NCBI GenBank assembly: GCA_947630665.1
Contig: CANRID010000001.1
Coordinates: 78,501-142,500 of the forward strand
Direction: 5' to 3'
DNA length: 64,000 bases
Origin: an uncultured Bacteroidales bacterium
GTDB lineage: Bacteria; Bacteroidota; Bacteroidia; Bacteroidales; UBA932
Positions 25,307-34,608 of this stretch are shown piece after piece; positions within the stretch are counted from its first letter, which is position 1; every line of letters begins with the position of its first letter. The position numbers were made by a program, and so were the translations under genes. Under the pieces are notes generated by a model. That model was not told where the DNA came from and did not search any database. It saw nothing but the letters and a program-made list of their open reading frames with translations.

Positions 25307-26374
25307 ATGATTGAAGGACACGGAGACGATTCGTATAAATATAAAGGCGGAATAAAGGCGAATTTCAGTTCCAATGTGTATAATGCGGTGGATCACACCG
25401 GATTGAAAAAATATTTATCCCGACGGATGAACGTAGTGGCTTCCTATCCCGAGCCAGGGCCGTATTCCTTGGAACGGTTGTTGGGATGCCGGCTCGACAT
25501 TCCGTCCGAATGCGTCTGCGCGACCAACGGAGCCACGGAAGCCATCTATCTTATCGCCCAGACTTTCCGCGACAGCCGCACCGCCGTGCTTGTTCCCACA
25601 TTCAGCGAATATGCGGATGCCTGCCGCATACACGGTCACAAGGTGGAGTATATCCGCAGTTTGAGGAAAATTCCCCGGGGAATCCGTACCGTATGGCTAT
25701 GCAATCCGAATAATCCTACCGGAACCGTAACGGATAAGGATTTTTTAAAAGAGGTCGTATCGTCCTGTCCGGATACATATTTCATTATAGATCAGTCTTA
25801 TGAGGATTTTACCTTACAACCGGTGTTTTCCGCCCGGGAGGCGGCCGGCTATCCCAATCTGATTCTGCTCCATTCCATGACCAAGCATTATGCCATCCCC
25901 GGATTGCGTTTGGGATATTTTACCGCTTGCGGGCCTTTGGCATATAAAATACGCGGGAACCGGATGCCCTGGTCCGTAAATGCACTGGCGGCGGAAGCGG
26001 GCCGGTATCTGCTCGAAAACGGTTTGCCGGATTTGCCGGATTTGGCGGTTTATCTCTCGGAAAGGGAACGTCTGGCCCGTAGGATCGAAGGACTCGGCGC
26101 TTTTTGCCCGCTTCCTTCCGACACCCATTTCATGCTGGTGCGTATCGGACGGAGGTCCGGGAGCCGTCGGGAAAAAGAATGGCGGACGGCTGCCGTTCTG
26201 AAAGAGTATCTGGCAACGGAGGAGGGGATCCTTATCCGGGATGCTTCCAATTTTTACGGATTGGATGAACGCTTCTTCCGGATAGCTGCGCAAACGCCGC
26301 AGGAAAACGATTATTTGGTAGAGGGTTTGGCACGCTGGCTCGAAAAACATAAAAAAACGCGGAGAAGGATATGA
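25307..26374 (+). CDS. cobD: L-threonine-O-3-phosphate decarboxylase (PLP)
   Basis: A 355-residue fold-type I aminotransferase-like enzyme that makes (R)-1-amino-2-propanol phosphate, the nucleotide-loop linker. Visible are NFSSNVYNAVDHTGLKKYL, the substrate loop CNPNNPTGTVTDKDFLKEVV, the PLP lysine in SMTKHYAIPGLRLGY, and a C-terminal IRDASNFYGLDERFFRIA. In cobalamin clusters this family is the decarboxylase rather than histidinol-phosphate aminotransferase. Its stop overlaps the cbiB start by 4 bp, and CbiB uses its product. Confidence 0.9.
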   Translation: MIEGHGDDSYKYKGGIKANFSSNVYNAVDHTGLKKYLSRRMNVVASYPEPGPYSLERLLGCRLDIPSECVCATNGATEAIYLIAQTFRDSRTAVLVPTFSEYADACRIHGHKVEYIRSLRKIPRGIRTVWLCNPNNPTGTVTDKDFLKEVVSSCPDTYFIIDQSYEDFTLQPVFSAREAAGYPNLILLHSMTKHYAIPGLRLGYFTACGPLAYKIRGNRMPWSVNALAAEAGRYLLENGLPDLPDLAVYLSERERLARRIEGLGAFCPLPSDTHFMLVRIGRRSGSRREKEWRTAAVLKEYLATEEGILIRDASNFYGLDERFFRIAAQTPQENDYLVEGLARWLEKHKKTRRRI

Positions 26375-27348
26375 TAGCTGTTACATGCGGATTCGGATTG
26401 CCGGCGCTGCTGCTGCCGCTTGTATCGGGGTGGATATTGGACAGAATATTCGGAGATCCGCCGGGGTTGCCGCATCCGGTGGTTTGGTTCGGCCGGATGA
26501 TAGGCGGGGGAGAGAAGCGGTGGAATAGGGGAAGCCGCCGCGTTTTAAAGGGCGGAATTTTGTCGGTGAGCCTCATTATAGGCGTGTTCCTGACGGCTGC
26601 CCTAATTATCAGGATGTTCGGCCATGCGGATTTTTATGTTTCTTCCGTACTGTATTTTTTATTCGCTACCGTGTGTGTTTTTTATTGTCTGGCGGGGACT
26701 ACTCTTATTTCCGAAGTGAGAGATGTTTTCTTGGCTGCGGACCGTTCTTTGGAAGAGGGACGGCGCCGGGTGGCGCGGATCGTGGGACGTGATACTTCGG
26801 ATCTGTCTTTGCAGGAGGTGCGCACGGCCGCTCTTGAAACTCTGGCGGAGAATCTCAGCGACGGAGTGATCGCGCCCCTGTTCTGGTATATGATTTTGGG
26901 AGTGCCGGGAATGCTGGCCTATAAAATGGTCAATACGCTGGATTCGATGATTGGCTATAAAAACGAGCGGTACGGGCAGTTCGGCAGGGTGGCGGCGAAA
27001 ATAGATGATGTGGCCAATTATATTCCGGCGCGGCTTACGGCTTTTTTAATGCTGGTTGCCGCCGGAAAATTAAAGTCCTTTCGTTTTGTGATCCGGTACG
27101 GACGGCAACATGCCAGTCCCAATTCGGGTTATCCCGAATCCGCCCTGGCGGGAATTTTAGACTGCCGGTTCGGCGGTACCCATCGTTATTTCGGGAAAGA
27201 AGTATATAAACCGTATATAGGAGAGAATCCCAGGCCGATCGTTGCGGCGGATATGGAGCGGGCGGTGAAAATCAATTCCCGTTCCGAGATGCTGATGATA
27301 GTGCTGGTCCTGGCCGTACAAACCTTTTGCCTGTTTTATTTCAAGTAG
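26371..27348 (+). CDS. cbiB: Adenosylcobinamide-phosphate synthase
   Basis: A 325-residue inner-membrane enzyme joining adenosylcobyrate to aminopropanol phosphate. Family motifs: DRIFGDPPGLPHPVVWFGR near the N-terminus, ETLAENLSDGVIAPLFWYM near 162, and YKMVNTLDSMIGYKNERYG near 190. Four or five hydrophobic helices are seen. It ends the cobalamin locus. The nucleotide-loop genes cobU, cobS and cobT are not in the window and must lie elsewhere if the pathway is complete. Confidence 0.94.
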   Translation: MIAVTCGFGLPALLLPLVSGWILDRIFGDPPGLPHPVVWFGRMIGGGEKRWNRGSRRVLKGGILSVSLIIGVFLTAALIIRMFGHADFYVSSVLYFLFATVCVFYCLAGTTLISEVRDVFLAADRSLEEGRRRVARIVGRDTSDLSLQEVRTAALETLAENLSDGVIAPLFWYMILGVPGMLAYKMVNTLDSMIGYKNERYGQFGRVAAKIDDVANYIPARLTAFLMLVAAGKLKSFRFVIRYGRQHASPNSGYPESALAGILDCRFGGTHRYFGKEVYKPYIGENPRPIVAADMERAVKINSRSEMLMIVLVLAVQTFCLFYFK

Positions 27349-27383
27349 GCTTCTTTTCCTATGCCCGACAGGCGGCTCCGCAG

Positions 27384-28592
27384 TTAAAACAGTTCGCTGA
27401 TATTCCACTGCAAAAACTCTTCGACAGGCACCCCGCCCGAGCCTACGACAAACGAGTGCTTCGGGTGAAAACGCTCAACGAACTCCGGCAGACCGGCATT
27501 CACGGTGCGGCCGCCGCTCTTGACCTCGATGGCAACGCACTGCCGGTTGCTCTCGATCACGAAATCCACCTCCTTGTTCCCAGCGCGCCAGTAATAAACC
27601 CTATAATCTTGTTCTTCGGCGTAGTTAAGGAGATGCGCTCCCACAGCACTTTCCACCCAGCGACCCCACTCGGCAGGTGCGGTATATACCTTTTCGAAAG
27701 TAACTCCCGACAATGCGCTCAACAGCGAAGTATTATAGACGCATAGTTTGGGTATGGAATTGTATTTGCGCGCATTGTCATTGGCATATTTTTGCAGGCC
27801 GCACAGCAGTTGCGACTCATCGAGGGTTGTCAGATAGTTTGCCAACGTAGTGACATTACCTGCATCCTGCAATTGTCCGAGCAACTTTGTCAACGAAATT
27901 TCCTCGCCCGAATAGGTACAGCCCAACATGAAGAGTTGTTTCATCAGTTCGGGTTTATAGACGGTCTTCGTCATCAGTATATCGCGCTCGATAGCCGGTG
28001 CGATGATGCTGTCCCTGATGTATTTCCGCCAACGGGTCTGGTTGCCCGTCAGCTGCGCGCCGCCCGGATAGCCGCCGAAGAAAATATAATGCTCGACATC
28101 CAGACCGAAAGCATCATGCATCTCCCGATAACTCCAATGGGGCATCCGTATCAATTCATAGCGTCCCGACAGCGATTCCGTAAGACCGTCTTTGAGCAGC
28201 AGACGCGATGAGCCGAGCAGGACGACTTTCAGGTTCACCTCATAGAAAGTGTCGGCGTCCCATTGTTTCTTGACCTCCTCGCTCCAGTTGTCTATCTTGT
28301 GTACCTCGTCGATGACGAGCAGATACTCGGTATGTCTGCCGATACGCATACGTGTCCGTGCCGTTTCCCATGCCTCTCCAATCCAGGCCGTATTGTCTTT
28401 GGAAATACCGTCAGCCGAGACGAGCATATAGGGAATAGACGTTTCCTGCAATACCTGTTTGACCATGGTGGATTTTCCTACCTGACGCGGACCGGTGACA
28501 ACCTGAATCATGCCGCGCGGCTCTGCCAGTCGTGCTGTCAATTCATCGTATTGCGATCTTCTGTACATAACTCGCTTATCTATTTGCGGCAA
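27384..28592 (-). CDS. AAA ATPase with DUF4143 domain
   Basis: A 402-residue protein of the widespread AAA_14/DUF4143 family. Walker A is TGPRQVGKSTM near residue 33, Walker B is LLVIDEVHKIDNW, and LLGSSRLLLK is a sensor-like motif. The C-terminal DUF4143 domain includes VYYWRAGNKEVDFVIESNR and CVAIEVKSG, which resembles a PD-(D/E)XK fold (D, then E-x-K). Cellular role is unknown; members spread with genomic islands and are thought to be involved in conflict or DNA transactions. The gene is monocistronic, with three 22-bp repeats just upstream of its start. Confidence 0.88.
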   Translation of the reverse strand: MPQIDKRVMYRRSQYDELTARLAEPRGMIQVVTGPRQVGKSTMVKQVLQETSIPYMLVSADGISKDNTAWIGEAWETARTRMRIGRHTEYLLVIDEVHKIDNWSEEVKKQWDADTFYEVNLKVVLLGSSRLLLKDGLTESLSGRYELIRMPHWSYREMHDAFGLDVEHYIFFGGYPGGAQLTGNQTRWRKYIRDSIIAPAIERDILMTKTVYKPELMKQLFMLGCTYSGEEISLTKLLGQLQDAGNVTTLANYLTTLDESQLLCGLQKYANDNARKYNSIPKLCVYNTSLLSALSGVTFEKVYTAPAEWGRWVESAVGAHLLNYAEEQDYRVYYWRAGNKEVDFVIESNRQCVAIEVKSGGRTVNAGLPEFVERFHPKHSFVVGSGGVPVEEFLQWNISELF

Positions 28593-28624
28593 ATATATTA
28601 AAAATGTTCAAATCTTATAAATAT

Positions 28625-28685
28625 TTTACTCAAATTATATTTAAAATTTACTCAAATTATATCTGAAATTTACTCAATTTTATTT
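28625..28685 (-). repeat. Three tandem 22-bp A+T-rich repeats upstream of the DUF4143 gene
   Basis: Units begin at 28625, 28647 and 28669 with TTTACTCAAATTATATTT, TTTACTCAAATTATATCT and TTTACTCAATTTTATTT. A 22-bp period is close to two helical turns, so a protein could bind all units on one DNA face. They lie 33-93 bp upstream of the DUF4143 start, the expected place for an operator or promoter. Confidence 0.7.
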
Positions 28686-28730
28686 AGCCTTAACATCTTT
28701 TTCAATGGATCAAGTATGTTTTGACACTCG

Positions 28731-28910
28731 TCAATTTAGAATTACTCCACAACAGTTTGAGATCTTGAATGAAGGTGTGGAAAAAATACGTTTGTCTATG
28801 ATTCTTATGAGATGTGTTTTGCCGATTCCCGTTGCAATCGAAAATACCAGCGACAGACCCTCGACAATTTCTGACCATATTCCGAGTGCTTCAGGTCTGA
28901 TGCTTACGCT
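28731..28910 (-). other. Possible remnant of a P-loop ATPase in the 28.6-29.0 kb gap
   Basis: The 420 bp between the DUF4143 start and the EcoRII-like gene end hold no intact gene. On the minus strand an open stretch ends at a stop at 28731-28733 and encodes GIWSEIVEGLSLVFSIATGI followed by GKTHL. The piece IATGIGKTHL resembles a Walker A motif, but no other motif and no plausible start are seen. A plus-strand frame at 28705-28935 covers the same bases and has no recognisable similarity. It may be debris of a deleted defence gene. I would not annotate a product. Confidence 0.25.
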
Positions 28911-29012
28911 ACAACAGAGGAGAAATAATATGTAAAAAGACGTGCTGACCCTTTATCTGACAGGTACTTGGAAAACCATGTCTGCTTTTTCGAGCCGGTA
29001 CAGGTTTCGGCA

Positions 29013-30185
29013 TTATACTATGTGCTGCTTTACTTTGACCATGTTAATAAACTCGCCCAAGGAGAGCAAATCTCGCTTAAATGCAGGATCGAAGCATGTT
29101 TTATTTGCCGCAGGTACAACAAGAATCAAATTAGATTGCTTCATTTCGCGTAGCTGGGCAGAAGAAACACCCTGCTGAAGCGTAAACAGGTACTTTGTTT
29201 CAATTCTGTCTGCTTCCGTCAAGACCTGACGCCAACGATCTTTGCACGTAGTTTTTGCTCCAAGAAAGACAAGATCATCGGCTGGAAACAAAAAATCATG
29301 GTATTCAGTGATGCCCGGAAAAATGAAGTCTGGTTTCTTCTTCCCCTCGGTCACTTTCTGTTCATCAAAGCGTAAGTGGACAGTAGTAAAGATTTTGGAA
29401 AGGTGATGCTCTAGAGATTTACCAGCACGTGATTTTCTGCGATTCAAAATCTCATTTGAAAAGTCTATGAGTGATTGACAATCCTTGAAAGGAGAGGAAT
29501 AAATCGGCTTATAAAAACGTTCCTCGAAGTAATGAAAAAGCTTATACTCGGTGTCAATCCATCGAAGTAATAACTTATCCGGTTCCTGATTAATATCAGC
29601 ATCAGAAATCACATAGTTATCATTGAATAGGTCTCGAGCAAGCTTGGACATCGTGACCGTATCTGGGAAATCCTTACTCATATCAACGACTTGCCGGAAT
29701 AAACTGTCCAAACGCTCATCGGGAGTGGCAAGAACATTCTTATTAATCAGATGGTTAGTCTTGTCTGTCGGAAGATTATATATAGAAAAAAACTCATCGA
29801 TATCTTCATCATGTTCTAGAACAATGCCACTATACTCAGTGTCTCCCATTTTGCATATTATGAGGAGACTGCCAACATATTCTTCTGTCAGGAACGGGAA
29901 CCCATGCCCAAATCGAGTAATACGATACTCATTCCTCGTTCCGGTTCCATAATAGATAAAACGGCTGCTGGTTTCGAAGTCGTCTTGCCATCTGATCTTG
30001 ACAAACTTATCCTTGTTGCTACCCCTTATTCCGGGTTTTTCGAATAAGAGCTTTTGGGCCTCTTTGGGAACATAGAACCCACATTGGTGCGATGTGAGAT
30101 TGACATCATTGGCAGTGATGAAACGACAAAAAGCCATTTCCGCACTCTTCACCTGAGAAACTGCGAGATCGAAATACTGTGTCAT
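29013..30185 (-). CDS. EcoRII-family type II restriction endonuclease
   Basis: A 390-residue endonuclease close to EcoRII (about 400 residues). The N-terminal effector domain is residues 1-180. The catalytic domain has RKSRAGKSLEHHL with Glu259, PDFIFP with Asp286, and AKTTCKDRWRQ with Lys311 and Arg317. These line up at a constant offset of 12-13 with EcoRII Glu271, Asp299, Lys324 and Arg330 as I know them, so the active site is complete. EcoRII cuts before CCWGG and needs two sites; that specificity is inferred. The start overlaps the stop of the cytosine methylase by 4 bp, forming a classic pair. Confidence 0.9.
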   Translation of the reverse strand: MTQYFDLAVSQVKSAEMAFCRFITANDVNLTSHQCGFYVPKEAQKLLFEKPGIRGSNKDKFVKIRWQDDFETSSRFIYYGTGTRNEYRITRFGHGFPFLTEEYVGSLLIICKMGDTEYSGIVLEHDEDIDEFFSIYNLPTDKTNHLINKNVLATPDERLDSLFRQVVDMSKDFPDTVTMSKLARDLFNDNYVISDADINQEPDKLLLRWIDTEYKLFHYFEERFYKPIYSSPFKDCQSLIDFSNEILNRRKSRAGKSLEHHLSKIFTTVHLRFDEQKVTEGKKKPDFIFPGITEYHDFLFPADDLVFLGAKTTCKDRWRQVLTEADRIETKYLFTLQQGVSSAQLREMKQSNLILVVPAANKTCFDPAFKRDLLSLGEFINMVKVKQHIV

Positions 30186-31420
30186 ACTTTCTTTTTCATG
30201 GTTTTTACAAGCTGTTCAGCAACGGCTGTAACCAGAGGAACAATCACCGAATTGCCACATTGACGATAGGCTTGGATCTCTGACACAGCATTGATAATGT
30301 ACTCATCTGGATACCCCATCAGACGCGCACATTCCCGAGGCGTAAGCCGACGAGGATTCACACCTTCACCCTGTGGAATTAGGATTTCAGAACCATCTTT
30401 GTAGTAGCGGGCACTTAGGGTCCGGGTAATTCCGTTAAGATCCACCAGACCATAGCCGAATCCATTTCCCTTTTCCTTGTGCCTCTGTGCGTAATCTTGG
30501 AGATACCCCCACAACTTATCGGAAAGTGTATACTTATCCGGCACATTGTTTTCAAGAATATCCCCGATACAATTTACCGGCTCTCCTAATAGAGGAAATT
30601 CAAACGTTTCTTTCCCGCCATAGATCTTCCGGTCGTACCCAACAATCATTATCCTTTCCCTATGTTGCGGTACGTAAGATTTGCCATCAAGAACCTTGTA
30701 GTGGATGTTATAATTCAATTCCTCAAGAGTCTCGGTGATTACTTTGAACGTACGTCCTTTATCATGAGACACCAAATTCTTCACGTTTTCAAGATAGAAA
30801 GCTTTTGGCCTATGACGACTGATAATGTCAGCGACATCAAAGAATAGCGTACCTTGTGTCTTATCTTTGAAACCGGTCTCGCGACCAAGACTATTCTTTT
30901 TGGACACACCGGCTATGGAGAAAGGCTGGCAAGGGAAACCAGCACAAAGAACATCAAAATGATCAGGAATATACGACTTTGTCTTCTCTTGTGTTATGTC
31001 ACCAAATGGCATATCACCGAAGTTCGCGAGATATGTCTTTTGCGCATACTTATTCCATTCGGACGAGAAAACGCACTTGCCGCCATGGGCTTGCATGGCT
31101 AAGCGGAATCCCCCCATTCCTGCAAACAAATCAATGAAAGTGAATTTGGGCTTCTCTGGCTCCGGAAAAGGGACATCAAAGAACTCCTTGAAGAATAATT
31201 CAAGAGGTTCATCTCGAAGATCGGATTTTTCTGTATTAAAGAAAGACTGTGTAATATAGTCTAAAGCAGATTTTTTTGTCTCTTTTGAAGCATACTTTGA
31301 GTTGTGAAGATATTGTGTCAAAATGGACAGGGAGTCCATAGTCCCCGCCTTTTCGCATTCATCATACAAAGCTTGTGCGTCAATCGCTCTCAAATATGTG
31401 TACTTTTTGCTATCAAGCAT
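30182..31420 (-). CDS. DNA (cytosine-5) methyltransferase, Dcm/M.EcoRII-like
   Basis: A 412-residue C5-cytosine methylase. Motif I is DLFAGMGGFRLAMQ at 97-110, the catalytic Cys164 sits in GFPCQPFSIAG, motif VI is YLENVKNLVSHDKG, and motif VIII is QHRERIMIVGY. About 90 residues precede motif I, as in Dcm and M.EcoRII, whose first part helps avoid self-toxicity or bind regulators. It lies directly upstream of, and overlaps, the EcoRII-like nuclease, so it should protect CCWGG. Methylase-first order lets protection precede cutting. Confidence 0.92.
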   Translation of the reverse strand: MLDSKKYTYLRAIDAQALYDECEKAGTMDSLSILTQYLHNSKYASKETKKSALDYITQSFFNTEKSDLRDEPLELFFKEFFDVPFPEPEKPKFTFIDLFAGMGGFRLAMQAHGGKCVFSSEWNKYAQKTYLANFGDMPFGDITQEKTKSYIPDHFDVLCAGFPCQPFSIAGVSKKNSLGRETGFKDKTQGTLFFDVADIISRHRPKAFYLENVKNLVSHDKGRTFKVITETLEELNYNIHYKVLDGKSYVPQHRERIMIVGYDRKIYGGKETFEFPLLGEPVNCIGDILENNVPDKYTLSDKLWGYLQDYAQRHKEKGNGFGYGLVDLNGITRTLSARYYKDGSEILIPQGEGVNPRRLTPRECARLMGYPDEYIINAVSEIQAYRQCGNSVIVPLVTAVAEQLVKTMKKKV

Positions 31421-31473
31421 TCTCTGGATGTCCGAATGTTGTTTTTAATATACGACAAATCGACAGGCGGATT

Positions 31474-32637
31474 TTATACTTCGATCAGTTCGTATTTTCT
31501 GCTTCCCAAGCCGATTTCTTGGGCATAGCGGAGTCCGGCTTCCCAATTGGTGTCCGGATGGGAATAAGTGAATTTGTCTTCTCCCACGTGCATCGGACAG
31601 TCGTGGTCTGCCGTTTCATTGCCGTTTTCCGCTGCCCTGAGGTCCAAATCGCGGATCCGGTTGTTCGAGCGGAGTACCGGTGTCGCCATGACCATATCCA
31701 CGCAGGCCTGATCTAAAGCTACGGGATCGAATGAGGCCAGGATGCCCAAGTCCGGTACGATAGCGGCATCGTTATGCCCCCAGCAGTCGCATTCCGGAGA
31801 AACGTTCATGATGAAACTGATATGGAAATTAGGTTTGCCTTGCAGTACCGCTTTCGAGTATTCGTCTATTTTGTAATTCAATTCTTCGGAGGTGTTATAA
31901 TCGGCCAGCACCGCACCCTCGAACTGGCATAATGCCACGCATTGTCCGCATCCCACGCAGAGGGAATAATCGATGACCGCTTTTCTGTCGGGACCCATAC
32001 TGATCGCCCCGTGATTGCAATTCCGGACGCAGATATTGCAGCCCCGGCAATTTTCTTTTTCGATTTTGGGCTGGGAAGAAGAATGCAATTCCAGCTTTCC
32101 GCCGATACTGGCCGACCCCATGCCGATATTTTTTAAGGCTCCGCCGAATCCGGCTTGCTCATGCCCTTTGAAATGGCTCATAGTGATAATGATATCCGCA
32201 TCCGCTATGGCCCTTCCTATTTTGGGAGCGGGACAATACTTCGCGCCCTCTATGGGGATGGCCATATAATCGGTTCCTTTCAGACCGTCCGCTATAATGA
32301 CATTGCATTTGACCTGCAGCGGATTGAACCCGTTTTCCGTAGCGCTTTTCAGATGATCCACGGCATTGGACCTGAGACCTTTGTATAGGGTATTGCTATC
32401 CGTAAGAAACACTTGCGCCCCTTTTCCCTGTAAAAATTCCGTTACGGCTCCGGCATAATTGGGGCGGATATATGCCATATTGCCCGGTTCCCCGAAATGT
32501 ATTTTTATGGCGGTGAATTTTCCGTTGAAATCGATTTGTCCGATTCCGGCTCTTTCAATCAGGATTCTAAGCTTTTTCAGCAGACTTTTGCCGGGAGAAG
32601 TTCGCAGATTCGTAAAAAAAACTTTTGCCGTTTCCAT
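31474..32637 (-). CDS. DUF362 domain 4Fe-4S protein
   Basis: A 387-residue protein. DUF362 shows KIHFGEPGNMAYIRPNYA near residue 45, ADIIITMSHFKGHEQAGFGG near 155, and FDPVALDQACVDM near 300. Between them are two ferredoxin cysteine sets, CRGCNICVRNCNHGAI and CVGCGQCVALCQFEGAV, for two 4Fe-4S clusters. The frame opens at 32688, but the ATG at 32637 (METAKVFF) is the family start. There is no signal peptide, so it is probably a cytoplasmic iron-sulfur redox protein. Substrate is unknown. Confidence 0.88.
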   Translation of the reverse strand: METAKVFFTNLRTSPGKSLLKKLRILIERAGIGQIDFNGKFTAIKIHFGEPGNMAYIRPNYAGAVTEFLQGKGAQVFLTDSNTLYKGLRSNAVDHLKSATENGFNPLQVKCNVIIADGLKGTDYMAIPIEGAKYCPAPKIGRAIADADIIITMSHFKGHEQAGFGGALKNIGMGSASIGGKLELHSSSQPKIEKENCRGCNICVRNCNHGAISMGPDRKAVIDYSLCVGCGQCVALCQFEGAVLADYNTSEELNYKIDEYSKAVLQGKPNFHISFIMNVSPECDCWGHNDAAIVPDLGILASFDPVALDQACVDMVMATPVLRSNNRIRDLDLRAAENGNETADHDCPMHVGEDKFTYSHPDTNWEAGLRYAQEIGLGSRKYELIEV

Positions 32638-32694
32638 ATCCGATAGTTTGATTATATGAAATTTATGATGATTGATTGTAATATTCACAAAAAA

Positions 32695-33594
32695 TTAAAT
32701 AGGACGCACGACTCTGATCCCATTGTTGGAAGAGATGTCGTTCAAATATTCCTGCAGGGTCCGGGGTTCAATGATAACCCGCCCTTTATCCATGGAGGCG
32801 TGAATGAAATGAAGGCTTCCGTTTTCGATGTATGCAAGTCCGACATGGGCAATGTCCAAGCCGGGAACCGTCGAATTGAATCCGATTATATCGCCGCTGC
32901 GGATAAGTCCGGCACATCGCGGAACTTCATCCTTGGGAATAAAATAATATTCGTATCGGTCGAGATTCTTCTCAATTTCCCGTATTTTCCCGACAGTCTC
33001 TTCATCTCCCTTCAATTGTTTGTAGCGGTCCGCATGGGTAGTCATAAAGAAAAATTTCTGATGTACGTTCCGGCCTTCTAATTCCCGGCTGATTTCTTTT
33101 ACCAATCCCCGGCTTTCTGCCTGTCGGATCCATTCGCTCGTATAGTGTATCCGGCTGGCGTATCCATCTACTTTGCCATTCCGGTATCTGAGCTGGCGGA
33201 CATTGTCGCAAAATTTCTTGAAAACGGGAGAGTCGCTTTTTGCCGTCTGGGCCAAGGCGAGACAGGTTTCCACGAACAGTATGCAGTCGGTTTCATGTAA
33301 ATTGATGATCAGACGCTCGGGCTCCTGCTCCAGGGTTCCCGCCGTATAGGGAGTACCCAGAAGCTGTTTTGCCGCTACGATCATCAGTTCCGCCGTGGAA
33401 AGCTGTTTGTCCCGGACCAATGCCGGCATGATCCGGTCGAAAATATCCCGGTCGGTTTGGGTATAAACGCAGGAGGAAGTATCCTGGATGCCGGTCAAGG
33501 CAGACAGGGAAGAATTTGCGGCACAATTCCGGCCGGAGCCCGGGTAAAACCAAAGAATAAGGACAGGCAGAATTATGTAAAAATACTTTGTCAT
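32695..33594 (-). CDS. DUF1460 (NlpC/P60-like peptidoglycan amidase fold) secreted protein
   Basis: A 299-residue secreted protein with an N-terminal hydrophobic signal (MTKYFYIILPVLILWFY). DUF1460 landmarks: LLGTPYTAGTLEQEPERLI, the catalytic-type LHETDCILFVETCLALAQ with a cysteine, and later DIAHVGLAYIENGSLHFIHA with histidines. Structures in this family resemble NlpC/P60 peptidases and cleave cell-wall peptides or act as amidases. I start at the ATG at 33594, which gives the signal peptide; the frame opens at 33627. It ends 57 bp before the DUF362 start, so the two may form one transcript. Confidence 0.87.
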   Translation of the reverse strand: MTKYFYIILPVLILWFYPGSGRNCAANSSLSALTGIQDTSSCVYTQTDRDIFDRIMPALVRDKQLSTAELMIVAAKQLLGTPYTAGTLEQEPERLIINLHETDCILFVETCLALAQTAKSDSPVFKKFCDNVRQLRYRNGKVDGYASRIHYTSEWIRQAESRGLVKEISRELEGRNVHQKFFFMTTHADRYKQLKGDEETVGKIREIEKNLDRYEYYFIPKDEVPRCAGLIRSGDIIGFNSTVPGLDIAHVGLAYIENGSLHFIHASMDKGRVIIEPRTLQEYLNDISSNNGIRVVRPI

Positions 33595-33715
33595 AATAAA
33601 TTGTCGTTTTATCAGGTAAAGATACAAAGAATTTCGGATAAAACAGGCGATTTACGGCATATACTCTCCTGGAATTTTATATAATTTTGCGCCTTGATCG
33701 ATTTTTGTACACGGA

Positions 33716-34606
33716 ATGAAGACTCTCAGCAAAAATGCCATTATCGGTTATCCGGCCGGTATCATCACCGGTATCACGTATGGACTGAATCCCCTGTTTG
33801 CCGTTCCTCTGATGAAGAAAGGAGCCTCGATCGAATCGATTCTGTTCTTCCGGTATGCCATTGCGGTGGTGTTTTTGGGAGCATTCCTTCTGTTATGCCG
33901 GCATAATTTCCGGGTTTCGTGGAAACAGGCGGGTGTGTTGCTCGTACTGGGGGTGCTCTATACGGCCAGTAGCCTCACCCTGTTCGAGGCGTACAAATAC
34001 ATCGCTTCGGGTTTGGCTACTACTATCGTATTTCTCTATCCGGTTTTAGTGGCCATCATTATGGTTTTCCTGCGGGTGGTTCCCTCGTGGCCGGTATGGC
34101 TTTCCATAGGCTTGACATTCGCGGGGGTCGTCATCATGACACAAAGCGATTCATCTGGGACGGTTGACCCGACAGGACTTCTGCTCTCTTTCGCTTCGGC
34201 CTTGGCGTATGCACTGTTCATTGTCATCATCAACCGGAGCAAGGTCATCGGCAGCATTTCAAACAGCCTCCTCACTTTTTATGCCCTTTCGGCAGGTACT
34301 TTTGTCTTTTTGGGCAAAATTGTCATGTCGGATGCGGGGGTAATGACCGGACTGACGGGCCATATGGCCTGGCTGAATATAGTGGGGCTCGCCGTGCTGC
34401 CCACCATCGTGTCCACCTCCATGCTGGCTGTCGCCACCCGCAATATCGGTGCGACCAAGGCTTCCGTGCTCGGCGTCTTTGAGCCCGTGACAGCTATTCT
34501 GGTAGGGACATTCGTCTTCGGCGAAGCGCTTACGGCGAATGTCATTGCAGGCATTCTTATCTCAATGGCGGCCATCACGTTCATGATAGCCAAGACCAAG
34601 CGATAG
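33716..34606 (+). CDS. EamA/DMT-family inner-membrane transporter
   Basis: A 296-residue protein with ten hydrophobic helices in two EamA repeats (1-145 and 150-296). The repeat signature is visible in SIESILFFRYAIAVVFLGAF and in NIGATKASVLGVFEPVTAIL near the end. It probably exports a metabolite or amino acid; the substrate cannot be told. It is convergent with the ilv operon, with only 2 bp between stop codons, so the 3' ends are tightly packed without a visible terminator. Confidence 0.9.
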   Translation: MKTLSKNAIIGYPAGIITGITYGLNPLFAVPLMKKGASIESILFFRYAIAVVFLGAFLLLCRHNFRVSWKQAGVLLVLGVLYTASSLTLFEAYKYIASGLATTIVFLYPVLVAIIMVFLRVVPSWPVWLSIGLTFAGVVIMTQSDSSGTVDPTGLLLSFASALAYALFIVIINRSKVIGSISNSLLTFYALSAGTFVFLGKIVMSDAGVMTGLTGHMAWLNIVGLAVLPTIVSTSMLAVATRNIGATKASVLGVFEPVTAILVGTFVFGEALTANVIAGILISMAAITFMIAKTKR

Positions 34607-34608
34607 GA

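Noticed and set aside
28625..28685. 22-bp repeats as a CRISPR array
   Set aside because: The units are contiguous with no spacers, only three in number, and no cas gene is nearby.
28705..29178. Plus-strand frames of 76 and 78 residues in the gap near 28.7-29.2 kb
   Set aside because: No similarity or promoter, and the second overlaps the 3' end of the EcoRII-like gene on the other strand.
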